A DNA stretch of 64,000 nt from Arthrobacter sp. Soil762 (GTDB lineage Bacteria; Actinomycetota; Actinomycetes; Actinomycetales; Micrococcaceae): NCBI RefSeq assembly GCF_001428335.1, contig NZ_LMSG01000017.1, forward strand, positions 189,350 through 253,349, written 5' to 3'. Positions 1 through 10,494 of this stretch are shown in pieces; position 1 is the stretch's first letter; each line of letters opens with the position of its first letter. Under the pieces are notes generated by a model. That model was not told the DNA's origin, made no database searches, and saw nothing but the letters and a program-made list of their open reading frames with translations. A program made the translations under genes and the position numbers.

Positions 1-436
1 GTCACGGTTATCGGTACGCGAGACGGAGAGCTCAGCATCGGCACGACCTTGCCGTATGACGAAATCTACTCCGTCGGCGTGCCGCTGTCCGCACCTGCGC
101 ACATCCTTGTCCCAGGCGATCCCCGAATGCCGTCCATCGCCGAGGCCCTCCTACTGGCGCGGCTGGACGGCGTCCACGAGATACTGCCAGTCGGCTCCCG
201 CGGGATCGACTATGAAATCAGCGAGCTCGTTTCCAGCGCCGGCCTCGCGGCGACACCAGCAGGACCCAACACGATAGACCGGGTCTCCACGGCAGGGCCC
301 TCAACAGTGCTCCTGGTCTCCATCTCGCCAGCCCACGCCGCGTCCCTGCTCACGATCCGGCCTGACTTGCCGGTGGAGCTCGTGGCACGGGCCGTTCAAA
401 CAAACCCTCAACCAAGCACCAATGAAAGGCAGCACC

Positions 437-456
<20 letters not shown>
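1..456 (+). CDS. C-terminal part of an unidentified protein, possibly AIR-synthase-related
   Basis: The frame is open from the left edge, so the gene is partial; 151 codons are visible. The visible protein has a region beginning IAEALLLARLDGVHEIL, then GSRGIDYEISELVSSAGLAA, and ends with AGPSTVLLVSISPAHAASLL. This resembles the C-terminal (AIRS_C) domain of AIR-synthase-related proteins only loosely, so the name is tentative. Its end overlaps the start of the ADP-ribosylglycohydrolase gene by 20 bases, which suggests translational coupling in one operon. No domain can be assigned with certainty without the upstream part. Confidence 0.4.
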
Positions 457-1662
<1,206 letters not shown>

Positions 1663-1964
1663 GTGGCGCTATTCATTATGGCGCTATTCCCGTCGGTGAC
1701 CGCGGCGACCTGGACGTCAGAATCTCGCCGCTTCGTCTGGCCTCCGCTACCACGCTGACACTGGCTCGAACGCCCATGACACACCAATCTTCGAATGTAT
1801 ATTCGAAGACTTAGTCTAGTGCTGTGTTCAGACATTTTGGCCGCTCCGCGGGGTCGCATCTAGTGCAGGATCTGCGTACGGATGCAGCACCCGCCTGACG
1901 TGTTTGGCGTTGTCGTCGGTTGCGTCCGTTGATTCGCGCGTTTTATGCAGGAATATTGCGTTTG
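1663..1964. other. Intergenic junction with no supported gene
   Basis: No convincing coding frame is visible. The left boundary is the point where the adenine deaminase homology is cut. The only structured element is an LexA-box-like palindrome at 1788-1809. The right part runs into the end of the minus-strand gene at 1965. This is probably a recombination scar. Confidence 0.5.
1788..1809. promoter_or_regulatory. Perfect 9-bp palindrome resembling a LexA (SOS) box
   Basis: Left arm TCTTCGAAT and right arm ATTCGAAGA flank a four-base centre GTAT. The core TCGAAT-N4-ATTCGA is close to the actinobacterial LexA consensus TCGAAC-N4-GTTCGA. No gene with a start near this site is visible on either strand, so it is probably the orphaned promoter of a gene lost at the junction. 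Confidence 0.45.
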
Positions 1965-3158
1965 CTACGGGTTTGTGTCGGGGCCCGACGCGCCGTGCGA
2001 GGCCCGGAATGGGCTGACGCCCTTTCCGCCTGGTGCGATGTCGAAGACGGGCAGGGTTTGTCCGTTGCAGTCGGCCCGCTCGTCGCTGCGGGTGCCGAAG
2101 ATGAGCGGTCGTGTTTCGCCGTCGTAGGAGTAGACGATTCCCCATTCGTTGAGAACGACTGCCCGGGTGGCGGCGCTGGTTCCGTTGATTCTGAATTCGC
2201 CCTCTGGCGACTGCGGAAGCAGCTTCGTCGTAGCGGTGTACCCAGCAGGCCACCGGAGGATCACCTTCTCAGTGCTGGTCTCGAAGGTGAAGCAGGCCTC
2301 CGTTGAAGTGACGTGTCCGTGCATTGTTCCGAGTGATGTGCCGTCCGTGCTCTTTTTCTGTTCTGGAATGATGTCCGGACCTGATGCGGCCTGTGTTGCG
2401 GGGTAGGTGGTCAGGGGGACGTCGCCGACTGGGCCGACGGAAATTCTTGAGGCAAGGTCCGCCCCGACGTCCACCGGCTTCCCGAATACTGGGTCGACCA
2501 AGGTGGCGGCGCGAAGGTTCAGAATTTCCAGGAGTGCGAGGGGCCCGCTCATCAGATGGCCGACACCGTCTTCGCCCTTCTTGATGAACGCCAGGTAGGT
2601 CAACGGCGCCACTGGGTTCGTATTCCTCCACGAGGTCGGTGCCGACATTGCAGAAAGATCTATGGTGGTCGTCCCGGTGGGTCGTGGTCCTTTGAGAACC
2701 TGTATCACGTTCACCGGTTCAACCCCCAGGCCGGGGGCTGTGGATCCAGGGGTGCTCTGATTCCAGCCGGCAGGGGTCGGCAGTGCCTGCAGGACCAGCA
2801 CTTCATCGGCCGCGATGAACAGGTCCCTGGCGGGGCCTGTAGGCGGAGGCTGCACCTCGGTGACTTCGACGGTTGGAGCCGTGGCCACGTTCGCTGGGCT
2901 TGGTGCCAGGCTCGAGGCGACGAGTACGCTGGCCGCGACGGCGGCCGCCGCTAGCCCTGCAACGGCGAAACGCCCCCAATGACGCTTTGCCGGTGCGCGG
3001 TGGAAATCGTGGACAGATCCGCCGACGGCGATGTGAGTGACATTGGAATTCAGGAATCCCAGAGACCGCTCGCGGCTGCGGATCAGTTCCGCGTCGTTGA
3101 TCATGAGTGCAGGGTCGGCGGAGGACAGCAGGTCGGCAAAGGATTGGTCCTGGCTCAT
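1965..3158 (-). CDS. Membrane-anchored protein paired with an ECF sigma factor
   Basis: A 397-residue protein with one transmembrane segment at about residues 66-86 (VAGLAAAAVAASVLVASSLA) and a large presumed extracytoplasmic part. The start ATG overlaps the stop of the upstream sigma factor by four bases, the usual arrangement of a sigma factor with its membrane partner. The N-terminal 60 residues would be cytoplasmic and could bind the sigma factor. No zinc-binding HxxxCxxC anti-sigma motif is seen, so it is not a ZAS-type anti-sigma. It may belong to the CU044_5270-like family found after such sigma genes. The anti-sigma role is inferred from context only. Confidence 0.7.
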   Translation of the reverse strand: MSQDQSFADLLSSADPALMINDAELIRSRERSLGFLNSNVTHIAVGGSVHDFHRAPAKRHWGRFAVAGLAAAAVAASVLVASSLAPSPANVATAPTVEVTEVQPPPTGPARDLFIAADEVLVLQALPTPAGWNQSTPGSTAPGLGVEPVNVIQVLKGPRPTGTTTIDLSAMSAPTSWRNTNPVAPLTYLAFIKKGEDGVGHLMSGPLALLEILNLRAATLVDPVFGKPVDVGADLASRISVGPVGDVPLTTYPATQAASGPDIIPEQKKSTDGTSLGTMHGHVTSTEACFTFETSTEKVILRWPAGYTATTKLLPQSPEGEFRINGTSAATRAVVLNEWGIVYSYDGETRPLIFGTRSDERADCNGQTLPVFDIAPGGKGVSPFRASHGASGPDTNP

Positions 3159-3679
3159 TCTGCTGCTCCTTCTGACACAGTCTGCTCTTGCATGATTCGA
3201 CTTAGTTCCTTGCGGGCCCGGTGCAGCCGCATGCGCACGGCTGTTGCTGATGTGTTGAGGAGCTTGGACACTTCGACAGCGGTGAGGTTGTCCCAGTACG
3301 TCAGCAGCAACACTTCCCGTTCCTGCGGGGCCAAATGGTCGATGCTTTCCCGGATCGCCGATCCCTCACCTTGCGCTTCAGGTGCCCGTTCCAGTCGCAT
3401 GGCTCCGATGAGCCCAGCAGAGCGGGACAGAGACCTTTCATGGTTTCGGAGCACATTCTTGGCCATCCCAAAAAGGACGAGCGCCGAGAGGTCATCACCG
3501 TGGCCGGACTTCTCCCAGGCAATCCGGAATACCTCTGCGCAGAGATCCTCCGCTGTTGCTGGACCATCTGTCCTGCGCCGAAAATAGCGGTAGATGCGGT
3601 CGTGGGACGCCGCGTGGGCGGCCAGGAACCGTTTTTCCCTCTCCAGATCCATACGTTCCCCCATGGTTTGCAAGCTCAT
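3155..3679 (-). CDS. RNA polymerase ECF-type sigma-70 family factor
   Basis: A 174-residue protein with both conserved ECF regions. Region 2 contains RYFRRRTDGPATAEDLCAEV and FRIAWEK. Region 4 contains LAPQEREVLLLTYWDNLTAV followed by a helix-turn-helix ending in AVRMRLHRARKEL. It directs RNA polymerase to a small promoter set, normally under control of a partner protein, here the overlapping membrane gene downstream. A second, unrelated-looking ECF gene starts divergently 146 bases away. The first ATG at 3679 has AGGGC just upstream; an internal ATG 15 bases later is also possible. Confidence 0.9.
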   Translation of the reverse strand: MSLQTMGERMDLEREKRFLAAHAASHDRIYRYFRRRTDGPATAEDLCAEVFRIAWEKSGHGDDLSALVLFGMAKNVLRNHERSLSRSAGLIGAMRLERAPEAQGEGSAIRESIDHLAPQEREVLLLTYWDNLTAVEVSKLLNTSATAVRMRLHRARKELSRIMQEQTVSEGAAE

Positions 3680-3824
3680 GCCCTGTTAATGTCCGGCAGC
3701 CAGCAAACTGTAACGAGGATTTTGAAAAACTTGGGAATCTCGTTCTTGCCATGGGTAGGGCGAAAACTGTTTGGCGGATCGGGAACCTATTCGGGGCCCA
3801 CGGACACTACAGGGCATGAGGCTA
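3680..3824. promoter_or_regulatory. Shared divergent promoter region of two ECF sigma genes
   Basis: Two sigma genes are transcribed away from this 145-base gap. The + strand contains GGGAACC followed by a C-rich stretch upstream of the plus gene, compatible with a GGAAC-type ECF -35 element, and TGTAACG on the left side. Both matches are short and could occur by chance. Autoregulation or cross-regulation by the two sigma factors is an inference from the layout. Confidence 0.35.
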
Positions 3825-4436
3825 ATGGGGGAAACCGACGAAGACCTGTGGCGTGAGTGCATCACGGGCAACGCCGACGCATTCGGCGTCCTGTTCGACA
3901 GGCACGGGGATGCGCTCTTCCGCTACTGCCTGTCCCGGTGTGGTTCCTGGCACGACGCAGAAGAACTCGTCTCGATCACCTTTCTGGAGGCGTGGCGGCA
4001 GCGGAACCGGCTCAGACCGGAAAGAGACACTATCTTGCCGTGGCTGCTCGGTGTCGCAACGAACGCGAACCGCAACCGCGCCAGGGCAGCCCGGCGGCAC
4101 ACCGCTTTTCTGGCCAGACTGCCGCATTCCGATCCCCGGTATGGCGAACATGAAACCGACCATGCGGATTCGGTCGCCTCAAGGCTCGACGCCGAGCGTG
4201 CTGTCCGCGACTTGCTTGAGACGACCGCCGGGCTGAACGACGGGGAACGGGACGTGGTTATTCTGTGCCTGATGAACGGGCTCGGTCAGGAAGAGGCCGC
4301 CAAGACCCTCGGCGTCCGGACCGGGACCGTGAAATCGAGACTGTACCGTGCACGGGCCAAGCTGGCCGCAACGACCCGGGTACTTGAGCCCGTCGAACAA
4401 CTCGGAACGAAGATCGTTGAAGCGAGGCTGTCATGA
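3825..4436 (+). CDS. RNA polymerase ECF-type sigma-70 family factor
   Basis: A 203-residue sigma factor. Region 2 reads GVLFDRHGDALFRYCLSR and DAEELVSITFLEAWRQR; region 4 reads LNDGERDVVILCLMNGLGQE with a helix-turn-helix ending GTVKSRLYRARAKL. I chose ATG 3825 because GAGG sits six bases upstream; ATG 3816 and a longer TTG start at 3771 are alternatives, but the latter would run through the presumed promoter. Its stop overlaps the next gene by ATGA, pairing it with a membrane-anchored partner just as for the divergent sigma gene. Confidence 0.9.
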   Translation: MGETDEDLWRECITGNADAFGVLFDRHGDALFRYCLSRCGSWHDAEELVSITFLEAWRQRNRLRPERDTILPWLLGVATNANRNRARAARRHTAFLARLPHSDPRYGEHETDHADSVASRLDAERAVRDLLETTAGLNDGERDVVILCLMNGLGQEEAAKTLGVRTGTVKSRLYRARAKLAATTRVLEPVEQLGTKIVEARLS

Positions 4437-5086
4437 ACCTGTCTGAAGTGACCTACCCCAAGGACACGAAAAACCGCGTCCATGACCTGCTCGTCCAGGA
4501 AGCACGCCGCAAGCCGAAGCCGGCCCGCAGGTGGCTTACTTTCCCGGTCGTGATCGCCGTCGCCGGTACCGCGTTGGTCGGCAGCACCGCGGCCGGCATC
4601 TACACAGCACTTGCCCCGGTGAACGACAAGCGGGACATCCGCTGCTACTACCATGCCGACCTCACCACCAGACCTCCCGTTGTAGGGGTGCCGGGCGAGA
4701 CAAAGCCGCCCTACATCACCGCCGGGGTCTTCATCACGGGATTCGACGCCGCGGACAATCCAAACCCGGACGACAAGAACGCAGGAATGCAGCAGGTCCC
4801 GGACCCTATCAATCTCTGCAGCCGCGTATGGGATATGGGAGAGATGAACCGGGGCGGAGTCACCAACGACCTCATCCCCGCGGGGTTCGTACCGGTTCCT
4901 CCTGTCGGCGCCCCCGATGGGAGGGGAACGAATCAGTACGGCATCCCACTCATGCCCGGGCCAAACCCCCATCTCGGGCAATACGTCCCGCCGCTGACCG
5001 CCTGCGTCGTGGACAACACTGTCGCGGTCATCCCCGGCGGCCCCGAAATCTGCGCCCGGCTCGGAGTCCCCACTCTGGAAAAATAG
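4433..5086 (+). CDS. Single-pass membrane protein, putative sigma-factor partner
   Basis: A 217-residue protein with a short cytoplasmic N-terminus of about 35 residues, one transmembrane segment (WLTFPVVIAVAGTALVGSTA, about residues 34-55) and an extracytoplasmic part rich in Pro, Gly and Asn with four Cys (in IRCYYH, NLCSRV, TACVVD, EICARL). The Cys residues could form disulfides outside the cell. No family was recognised. Its translation is coupled to the sigma factor upstream. The stop codon lies at the join with the truncated hsdR gene running the other way, so the block was probably inserted or deleted exactly here. Confidence 0.65.
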   Translation: MNLSEVTYPKDTKNRVHDLLVQEARRKPKPARRWLTFPVVIAVAGTALVGSTAAGIYTALAPVNDKRDIRCYYHADLTTRPPVVGVPGETKPPYITAGVFITGFDAADNPNPDDKNAGMQQVPDPINLCSRVWDMGEMNRGGVTNDLIPAGFVPVPPVGAPDGRGTNQYGIPLMPGPNPHLGQYVPPLTACVVDNTVAVIPGGPEICARLGVPTLEK

Positions 5087-5976
5087 TCCGGAGCAATCTG
5101 GGCGCCCATCTTGAATCGCTTGCCGGCGGACTCGGTGAACAACGTGTAGTGCCGGGCGATGTCGAGGAGGGTGGCCTTTGTCAGCATCCCGGCAGCCAGC
5201 AACTCCTGACCGGTGAGCTGGTTGGCTGGCTTGCCGAGCTGCCGGGCCAACAGGTCCATGGTGAGCGGCACCGGATCCTTCCACTCAAGGAAGTGCTCCG
5301 GGAGTGCCGTGAAGGTACCCACCCGCGCCTTGTCCCCGTATGTCGAGATGACGAACTGGTTGGTCCAGAACAAGCTCTCGCTGCCTTCCGGCATGCCGAG
5401 ATCGCGCTGGTTGGCGTAGCGACGTAACTGTTTGATGCCCTCGGCCATCGGGTCGACGATGTACGGGCTCTTACACTCGATGACCACCAGCGGAATGCCG
5501 TTCACGAACAGCACGACGTCCGGCGCGATGAACTTCTTCGATTGGCCGCCCGGCTCGTCGACCCGGAACTGGCTGATAGCGACGAAGTCGTTGTCCTCGG
5601 GGTTGTCCCAGTCAACAAAGTGGATCCGCTGGTTGCGGCCCTGGTCCCAGCCCGGCAAACCGGAAACCGGAACGCCTTCCAGTAGCAGGTTCGTCATGCG
5701 CTCATTGATCTCAAGGAGCTTGCCGACGCCGGGGCGCGTCAGTGCGGAGACGGCTTCGGAGATACGCGGGTCGTCGAGCCACGGCTTGCCGCCGGATCCG
5801 GGGTTGAGGTCCCGGAGCGCCTTGCGCAACCGGCCTTGCAAGATCACCTCGCGAAAGTTCGACCGCTCAGTAGCCGCCGGGTCGAACTTGTCGCCAACAA
5901 TCGTCGTGTAGCCGAAACGCGCCAGTTGGTCGAGCAGAGGCTTCTCGACTTCCGTATACTCCGCGCCGTTATTCAT
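5087..5976 (-). pseudogene. hsdR: HsdR fragment (type I restriction endonuclease, nuclease domain only)
   Basis: The first ~290 residues are a typical HsdR N-terminus. The nuclease motif is intact: D153 in FIAPDVVLF, then E167 and K169 in VVIECKSP. Homology breaks after GKRFKM, near base 5110, just before the helicase motor domain. The frame then runs on antisense through the neighbouring gene to 4933. A full HsdR is about 1000 residues; without the DEAD-box translocase it cannot restrict DNA. The start lies at the end of hsdS with a four-base overlap, so this was once an hsdMSR operon. The truncation coincides with the end of the sigma-factor block. Confidence 0.85.
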
Positions 5977-7216
5977 TCAGCGTCTTCCATTGGAACGCGC
6001 ACACTGCCGCAGAGGAGGTCCGATGCTAGACCCTCCCTCGTGGCGATCAAGCCCGCGAGGGACTCGGCCTCTGTACGCCTTCGGACTTGAACGCACTCGA
6101 ACTGTTCGCGAAGGCGCCGCTGTTCGTCGAGTGTAGGAATTGCCATCGCCATTGCCTTGAGCTGACCGGAGTTGATGGTGTTCAGGCCCGAACTTGTGGA
6201 GCAAGTCGCCCGCCAATAGCTCCGAGCGTACGCCGAGTTAAGCCATGCCTCGGCGAAGACTGGGTCAACTAGGCCCGATCTCAGTCGAAAGAGGTGGTTT
6301 TGATAGAGCAAGCCCTCAGCCGGGTCAGTCACGCGCGCGCAGCGGCCGATCTGCCCAACGTCGGCGTGGCCTTCGACGACTAGCAAGTCGCCATCGCGCA
6401 ATGCGTAGTCGGCACGCTCCACCAGCGTCGCCTGAAGCCGGGACACGTCAGTTAGATCTAGGGCGCCGCGGCGAACATTGGCCACACGCAAGTAAGGGGA
6501 TGAATTCCGTCTTGCGACACGCGAAGGTCCCAACGTAATACCAGATTTCACTTCGAAAGTGTCACCGACTGTGCTGATCGTCCAATCAGCAGGCACTAGT
6601 CCAAAGGGAGTGACTTGGAAGTGTTCGCGCTCGGTTTCATGGTTGCGTAGCGCGCCGTTGGCCTCGACCCCACGAGTAACAAGATCATGAAACAGTCCTG
6701 CCTCTATCGCCATGATCTTGTCGACGATCAACCGCGTGGAGCGAATCTTCTCGTCTAAGCAGTCGAGCACCTCAACGATCCGACTCTGCTCGGCCCAATC
6801 GGGAATGGGAATCTCAAGACTCTTAATGTCACCGTGGAGACAGCATCGAACGTTGAACCTTGCGCGACTCGTTTGAGCTGGCGACGACGCAGCATTAATT
6901 GATGCGCCCCATACCGAGCATCGATGCCGCGAAACCTTATCGCCGCGAGACCTCGACCGATGGCGTAGTCCTGGTCGGCAAGGTTCACTTCACCAACCGG
7001 CGCTCGTACGCTGATCAGGGTGTCGCCGGCTCGGGCCAGCTTCACCGGCTTGGTGCACCAAAGCCTAGGCGTGGGGCTGATGTCACCGAACTCGCCGTTT
7101 CCTTGGAGGAAGGGCATACCGATGTTTCCGTCGCGGTCAACGACGTACCGCGATGAGGGCGCCTGGCCCATCTCAATGTAGGCGACGTCGCCAAGCCGCA
7201 CGGTTTTTCCACTCAC
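5973..7216 (-). pseudogene. hsdS: HsdS specificity subunit, frameshifted
   Basis: Two target-recognition halves lie in different frames. The first covers 7216 to about 6825 (GKTVRLGDVAYIEMGQAPSS onward); the second starts in the central conserved helix (SRIVEVLDCLDEKIRSTRLI) and runs to 5973. Reading across the join, one missing base near 6820-6826 restores the expected sequence SLEIPIPDWAEQ before SRIVEV. The second half has a recognition domain, GLVPADWTISTVGDTFEVKS, and the distal helix LDEQRRLREQFE. An internal start at 6770 could still yield a half-length S protein. It may be a true mutation or a sequencing indel. Confidence 0.85.
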
Positions 7217-9392
7217 TCATAGCCGGGGTCCTTCAAAGCTAGCGCAAAGGATTCTCGGGCAACAGCAAGAGAGGCCTCGATTTCCGGCATGGACACTTTG
7301 TATTTTGCCCACCAGTTGCCCATCGCATCGGCGACTTCCTTTCGATGCCGGACCATGCGATCACCAGCCTCATACCGGAGATCGCGGCCGCACGCGTCGA
7401 GCACTACTTCGCGCGCGGCCCCAGGCGAGAGCTGAGTCGCCGCCTCCGCGATCCGCCTGCCGAACGCGGCCCGCTCGCCTTTGAGCTTGCGCTTCTCCGC
7501 TGTCAGCTGCTTCTTTAGCTCTTTGATCTCGGTTTCGGACAGCACATCCTCGTCGGCTCCGTCGTCTTCCTCGTCTGCGCTGGTCGTCGCCGCCTTGATC
7601 GTTGAGTCGAGTGCAGCAACGTTGACCTCCATCTCGGCCAGCCCTTCGAGGTACTCGGGCAACAGCGCCTTCGCAACCTTGTGCTCAAGCGGATCGATCT
7701 TCGCCTTTTCCTCGGAAAGTGCGTCGATTACGGTCGACACCCATGCGTCGATCAATCCCTTGTAGCCGAGGGTCGCCAGTGCCTTTAAGTCAGGCAGCGC
7801 CTTGCCCCACCACGAAGCGATGGTGCCGTCGATCTGGAAGCGGTCGAGCATCATTGTCGGTTCGAGGGCGGCTGCAAAGGTCTTCAGAAACTCCTGGCGG
7901 AGTTGCACGAGTTGCGCGGTCGATTTGAGCCCGTCGAGACGGGACTGCTCTCCGACCCACCACTTGTCGATTGCTTCAATTACGGCGGCCTCGGCTGCGA
8001 GCAGACCGGAATCGGATTCGATCACTTCCTTGAGCTGGCGCCTGTCCTCGATCGTTCCGTCGAATTCGTAGTAGTCCGCATCGCGCTCGACAAGACGGTC
8101 TTGATGTCGAAGCCATGCGAGCTGAACAGGTCACCCTTCGCCTCGACCTCGGACTTGGGCACGCCGCCGATCAACACCTTGTTTTTCCGCGCAGCCGGTT
8201 TGGAACCCTTGGGGCGCAGTACCAGGATGCAGGCAGGGATGCCGGTGCCGTAGAACAGCTGGGGTCCGAGCCCGACGACCGCTTCGACGATATCGTCGTT
8301 CAGCAGACCAGTGCGGATCTTGCCTTCGTCGCCGCCACGGAACAGCACGCCGTGGGGCATGACCGTGGCAACCAGTCCATTCTGATGGGTGACGGCCAGC
8401 ATATGCTGGACGAACATCAGGTCGGCCTTCTTACCCTTCTCGGGCGTGAAGCCGTAGCTGAAGCGCTCAGGGAACGGGATGCCGTCCTTGCTGTAGTTCA
8501 GCGAGAACGGCGGATTGGTGATCACCCGGTCGAAGCGCTGCAGCTCACCGCCTGAGGTATGGGCGGGGTCCTCAACCGTGCCGTCGTCGTTGTTGCGCAG
8601 GTCGGCGTCTGGGATGCCGTGCAGCAGCATGTTCATCTTGGCGATCGCCCAGACGCTGCCGTCCTTCTCTTGGCCTGCAAGGGCAAGATCACGGGGATCA
8701 CCGCCGTTTTCCTCGACGTAGTCCTTGGACAAGATGAGCATGCCGCCGGAGCCGTGGCATGGGTCGTAGACGCTCATGCCTGGCTGTGGGTCGGCGATCA
8801 GGACCATCAGGCGGACGACATCACGCGGCGTATAGAACTCGCCGCCTTTCTTGCCGGCCGAGTCGGCGAAATCGCGGATCAGGTACTCGTAGGCGGCGCC
8901 GAGCAGGTCCGGGAATTCGAAGTCGGCCTTGCGCAGGAGCACCTTGTTGAAGTGGACGATCAGTTCGCGCAGCTTCTTGTTAGACATGCTCGATTGACCG
9001 ACCTTGCGGTTGAAATCGATGTGCTGGAGCACGCCTTCAAGAGAGCGGTTCTGGTTCTCCAGTGCCTGGAGCGCAGTGTTGAGACCGTCGTCGATGTTTT
9101 GATGCAGATGCCCATGGATATGGGACCAGCGTGCTTCATCCGGAACGTAGAACGTGCCGCGGTAGAACGATGGAGCTTCAGCGCGTGCTTCGGCCTCAGC
9201 CTTCGACCGGCCCCTGGTCGTTTGTTCCTCGACGACCTGGGCCTTGGCCGCCTCGAACTCGTCAGACGCGTACTTCAGGAACAACATGCCGAAGATATAT
9301 TCCTTGTAGGCCGATGCCTCCATGGAGCCCCGAAGTATGTCAGCCGCCGCAAACAGGTGACGCTCAAGCTGCAGCAGGGTCAGGCGCGCCAT
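7213..9392 (-). pseudogene. hsdM: HsdM DNA methyltransferase subunit, frameshifted
   Basis: The N-terminal part (9392 to about 8095) holds the HsdM helical domain and the N6-adenine methyltransferase core: SAM motif DPCHGSGGM at residues 210-218 and catalytic NPPF at 293-296. The C-terminal ~270 residues follow in another frame, from about 8100 to 7213, with a coiled-coil-rich tail. One missing base near 8095-8105 would join them and restore [20 protein letters not shown]. Intact it would be about 690 residues. The truncated form keeps the catalytic core but loses the tail that normally contacts HsdS. With broken hsdS and hsdR, the locus looks inactive. Confidence 0.88.
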
Positions 9393-9649
9393 CAGAAAAC
9401 CCCTCTGTCGGAGCTACTGCAAGTTGCAGGTAGCTGATGGCCATATCCCATGTATCCTCCACGCTCGTTCGACTGAGCGGACCGCTTTGCTCAACGATCC
9501 GCCTGAGCACAGGATGTCACCATCGACAGAATCGGCGAATTTCCCACTGTGTAGCACCGCGCCGGGAGCCACTCCTTAGGCCCGGCTTGAGCCCGGGCGT
9601 CCTCGCCATCGCGCCGTCACGGACGCGCTCGGGTAATCGGGAGCCACTG

Positions 9650-9772
9650 GCCTGTCGGGTCCCGCAGAAGGACGACGAGTTCACCTGCTACTCCTGTTTC
9701 CTGGTCCGCCACCGCTCCCAGCTCGCCCGCCAGAAAGACGGCCACACCTACTGCACGGACTGCGAAGCCTGA
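9650..9772 (+). pseudogene. C-terminal remnant of a DUF4193 protein
   Basis: The last ~40 codons of this frame read LACRVPQKDDEFTCYSCFLV then HRSQLARQ and YCTDCEA. This is the zinc-ribbon end of the small actinobacterial DUF4193 proteins (CxxC...CxxC). The frame upstream has no similarity to the acidic N-terminal half of that family, so only the 3' part survives. Function of the family is unknown to me. Confidence 0.7.
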
Positions 9773-9859
9773 CTCTTCCTTCTGCGGACCAGGCCACTCC
9801 GGCGCCGTAGTCAGCTGCCCACCGTCGGGGGCGGATTCTCAAGGAAGCCGCGGGCGAAA

Positions 9860-9881
9860 TGGTCCAAAGAGCTTTGGACCA
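9860..9881. repeat. 22-base palindrome with 10-bp arms
   Basis: Arms TGGTCCAAAG and CTTTGGACCA flank a two-base centre. Its geometry and its CCAAA core match the palindrome in front of the AAA ATPase gene at 10456-10477 (arms AGTATCCAAA and TTTGGATACT). A related half-site, CTTTGGACGATTG, occurs about 50 bases to the right. It could be an extra binding site for the same DNA-binding protein. Confidence 0.45.
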
Positions 9882-10204
9882 TTGCCGGATGTTTGCCGGG
9901 ATGCCGTCTTCGCCCTGAGTTCTCCAGAGCGCTTTGGACGATTGGCGACGGCACCAGGCAGGCGATCCCGTCAGGCCCAGCGGCTGGCATGGCTGCGTGT
10001 CCAGAGTCGAGCCTGACCGCCCCACGGCTCTCGCAACCCTTGTGTCCCTGAAGGGCTCGCTGCACCGGCGCCGGGAGCAGCCTCCGGCACCTCTCCTGGC
10101 AGAGCCAGTAAGTATCAGCGGCCCTGCCCGGCTGCCGGCCGCTCCCAGAGAGCCGCATCACTCGCCACCGGGCAGGGCCGCCGCCTTCTACCTGGGTGTC
10201 TTGC

Positions 10205-10335
10205 ATCCCAGGAATATCGAGCGCCTGCAGCACGTGGATCGTGCCCGGCAACATCAAATGGGGGTGCCCCTGCACCAAGCAGCAGCGTACCCGGCCCTGT
10301 CGACTTCGACAATGGAGTAGCCAGCCACGCTCGTG
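10205..10335 (-). pseudogene. C-terminal remnant of a YCII-related domain protein
   Basis: On the minus strand, VAGYSIVEVDRAG in one frame is followed, after a frame change, by HPHLMLPGTIHVLQALDIPG. Joined, this is the end of a YCII/DGPF-type small protein, whose usual finish is a GYSI-EVD strand, then a helix, then a G-IEV--A-DIPGM strand. Upstream sequence does not continue the domain. It is a decayed fragment without function. Confidence 0.5.
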
Positions 10336-10455
10336 GTCGCGGCGCCGGAGCCGGCAGGTGTGATCTCTGCCCACGCGCACAGACGTACCCATACCCGGGA
10401 GACAATCGGAGAAGCCCGCGCTCCCCCGGGGCACGCGTATCAGTAGTTATATGTG

Positions 10456-10477
10456 AGTATCCAAAAATTTGGATACT
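10456..10477. promoter_or_regulatory. Palindromic operator in front of the AAA ATPase gene
   Basis: Arms AGTATCCAAA and TTTGGATACT flank the centre AA. A TATAGT -10 element follows at 10482-10487, only eight bases before the ATG at 10495, so transcription probably begins at or next to the start codon. A protein on the palindrome would cover the -35 region. The C-terminal helix-turn-helix of the ATPase itself is a candidate repressor. Confidence 0.6.
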
Positions 10478-10494
10478 GCCCTATAGTGCTTGAT

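Larger units (their letters stand above)
9773..10455. other. Gene-poor region with remnants and a palindrome
   Basis: No intact gene is supported. It holds a YCII-domain remnant on the minus strand (10205-10335) and a 22-base palindrome at 9860-9881. A partial copy of the palindrome half, GCGCTTTGGACGATTG, lies at about 9929-9944. Long open frames on the minus strand contain no other recognisable domain. Confidence 0.5.
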
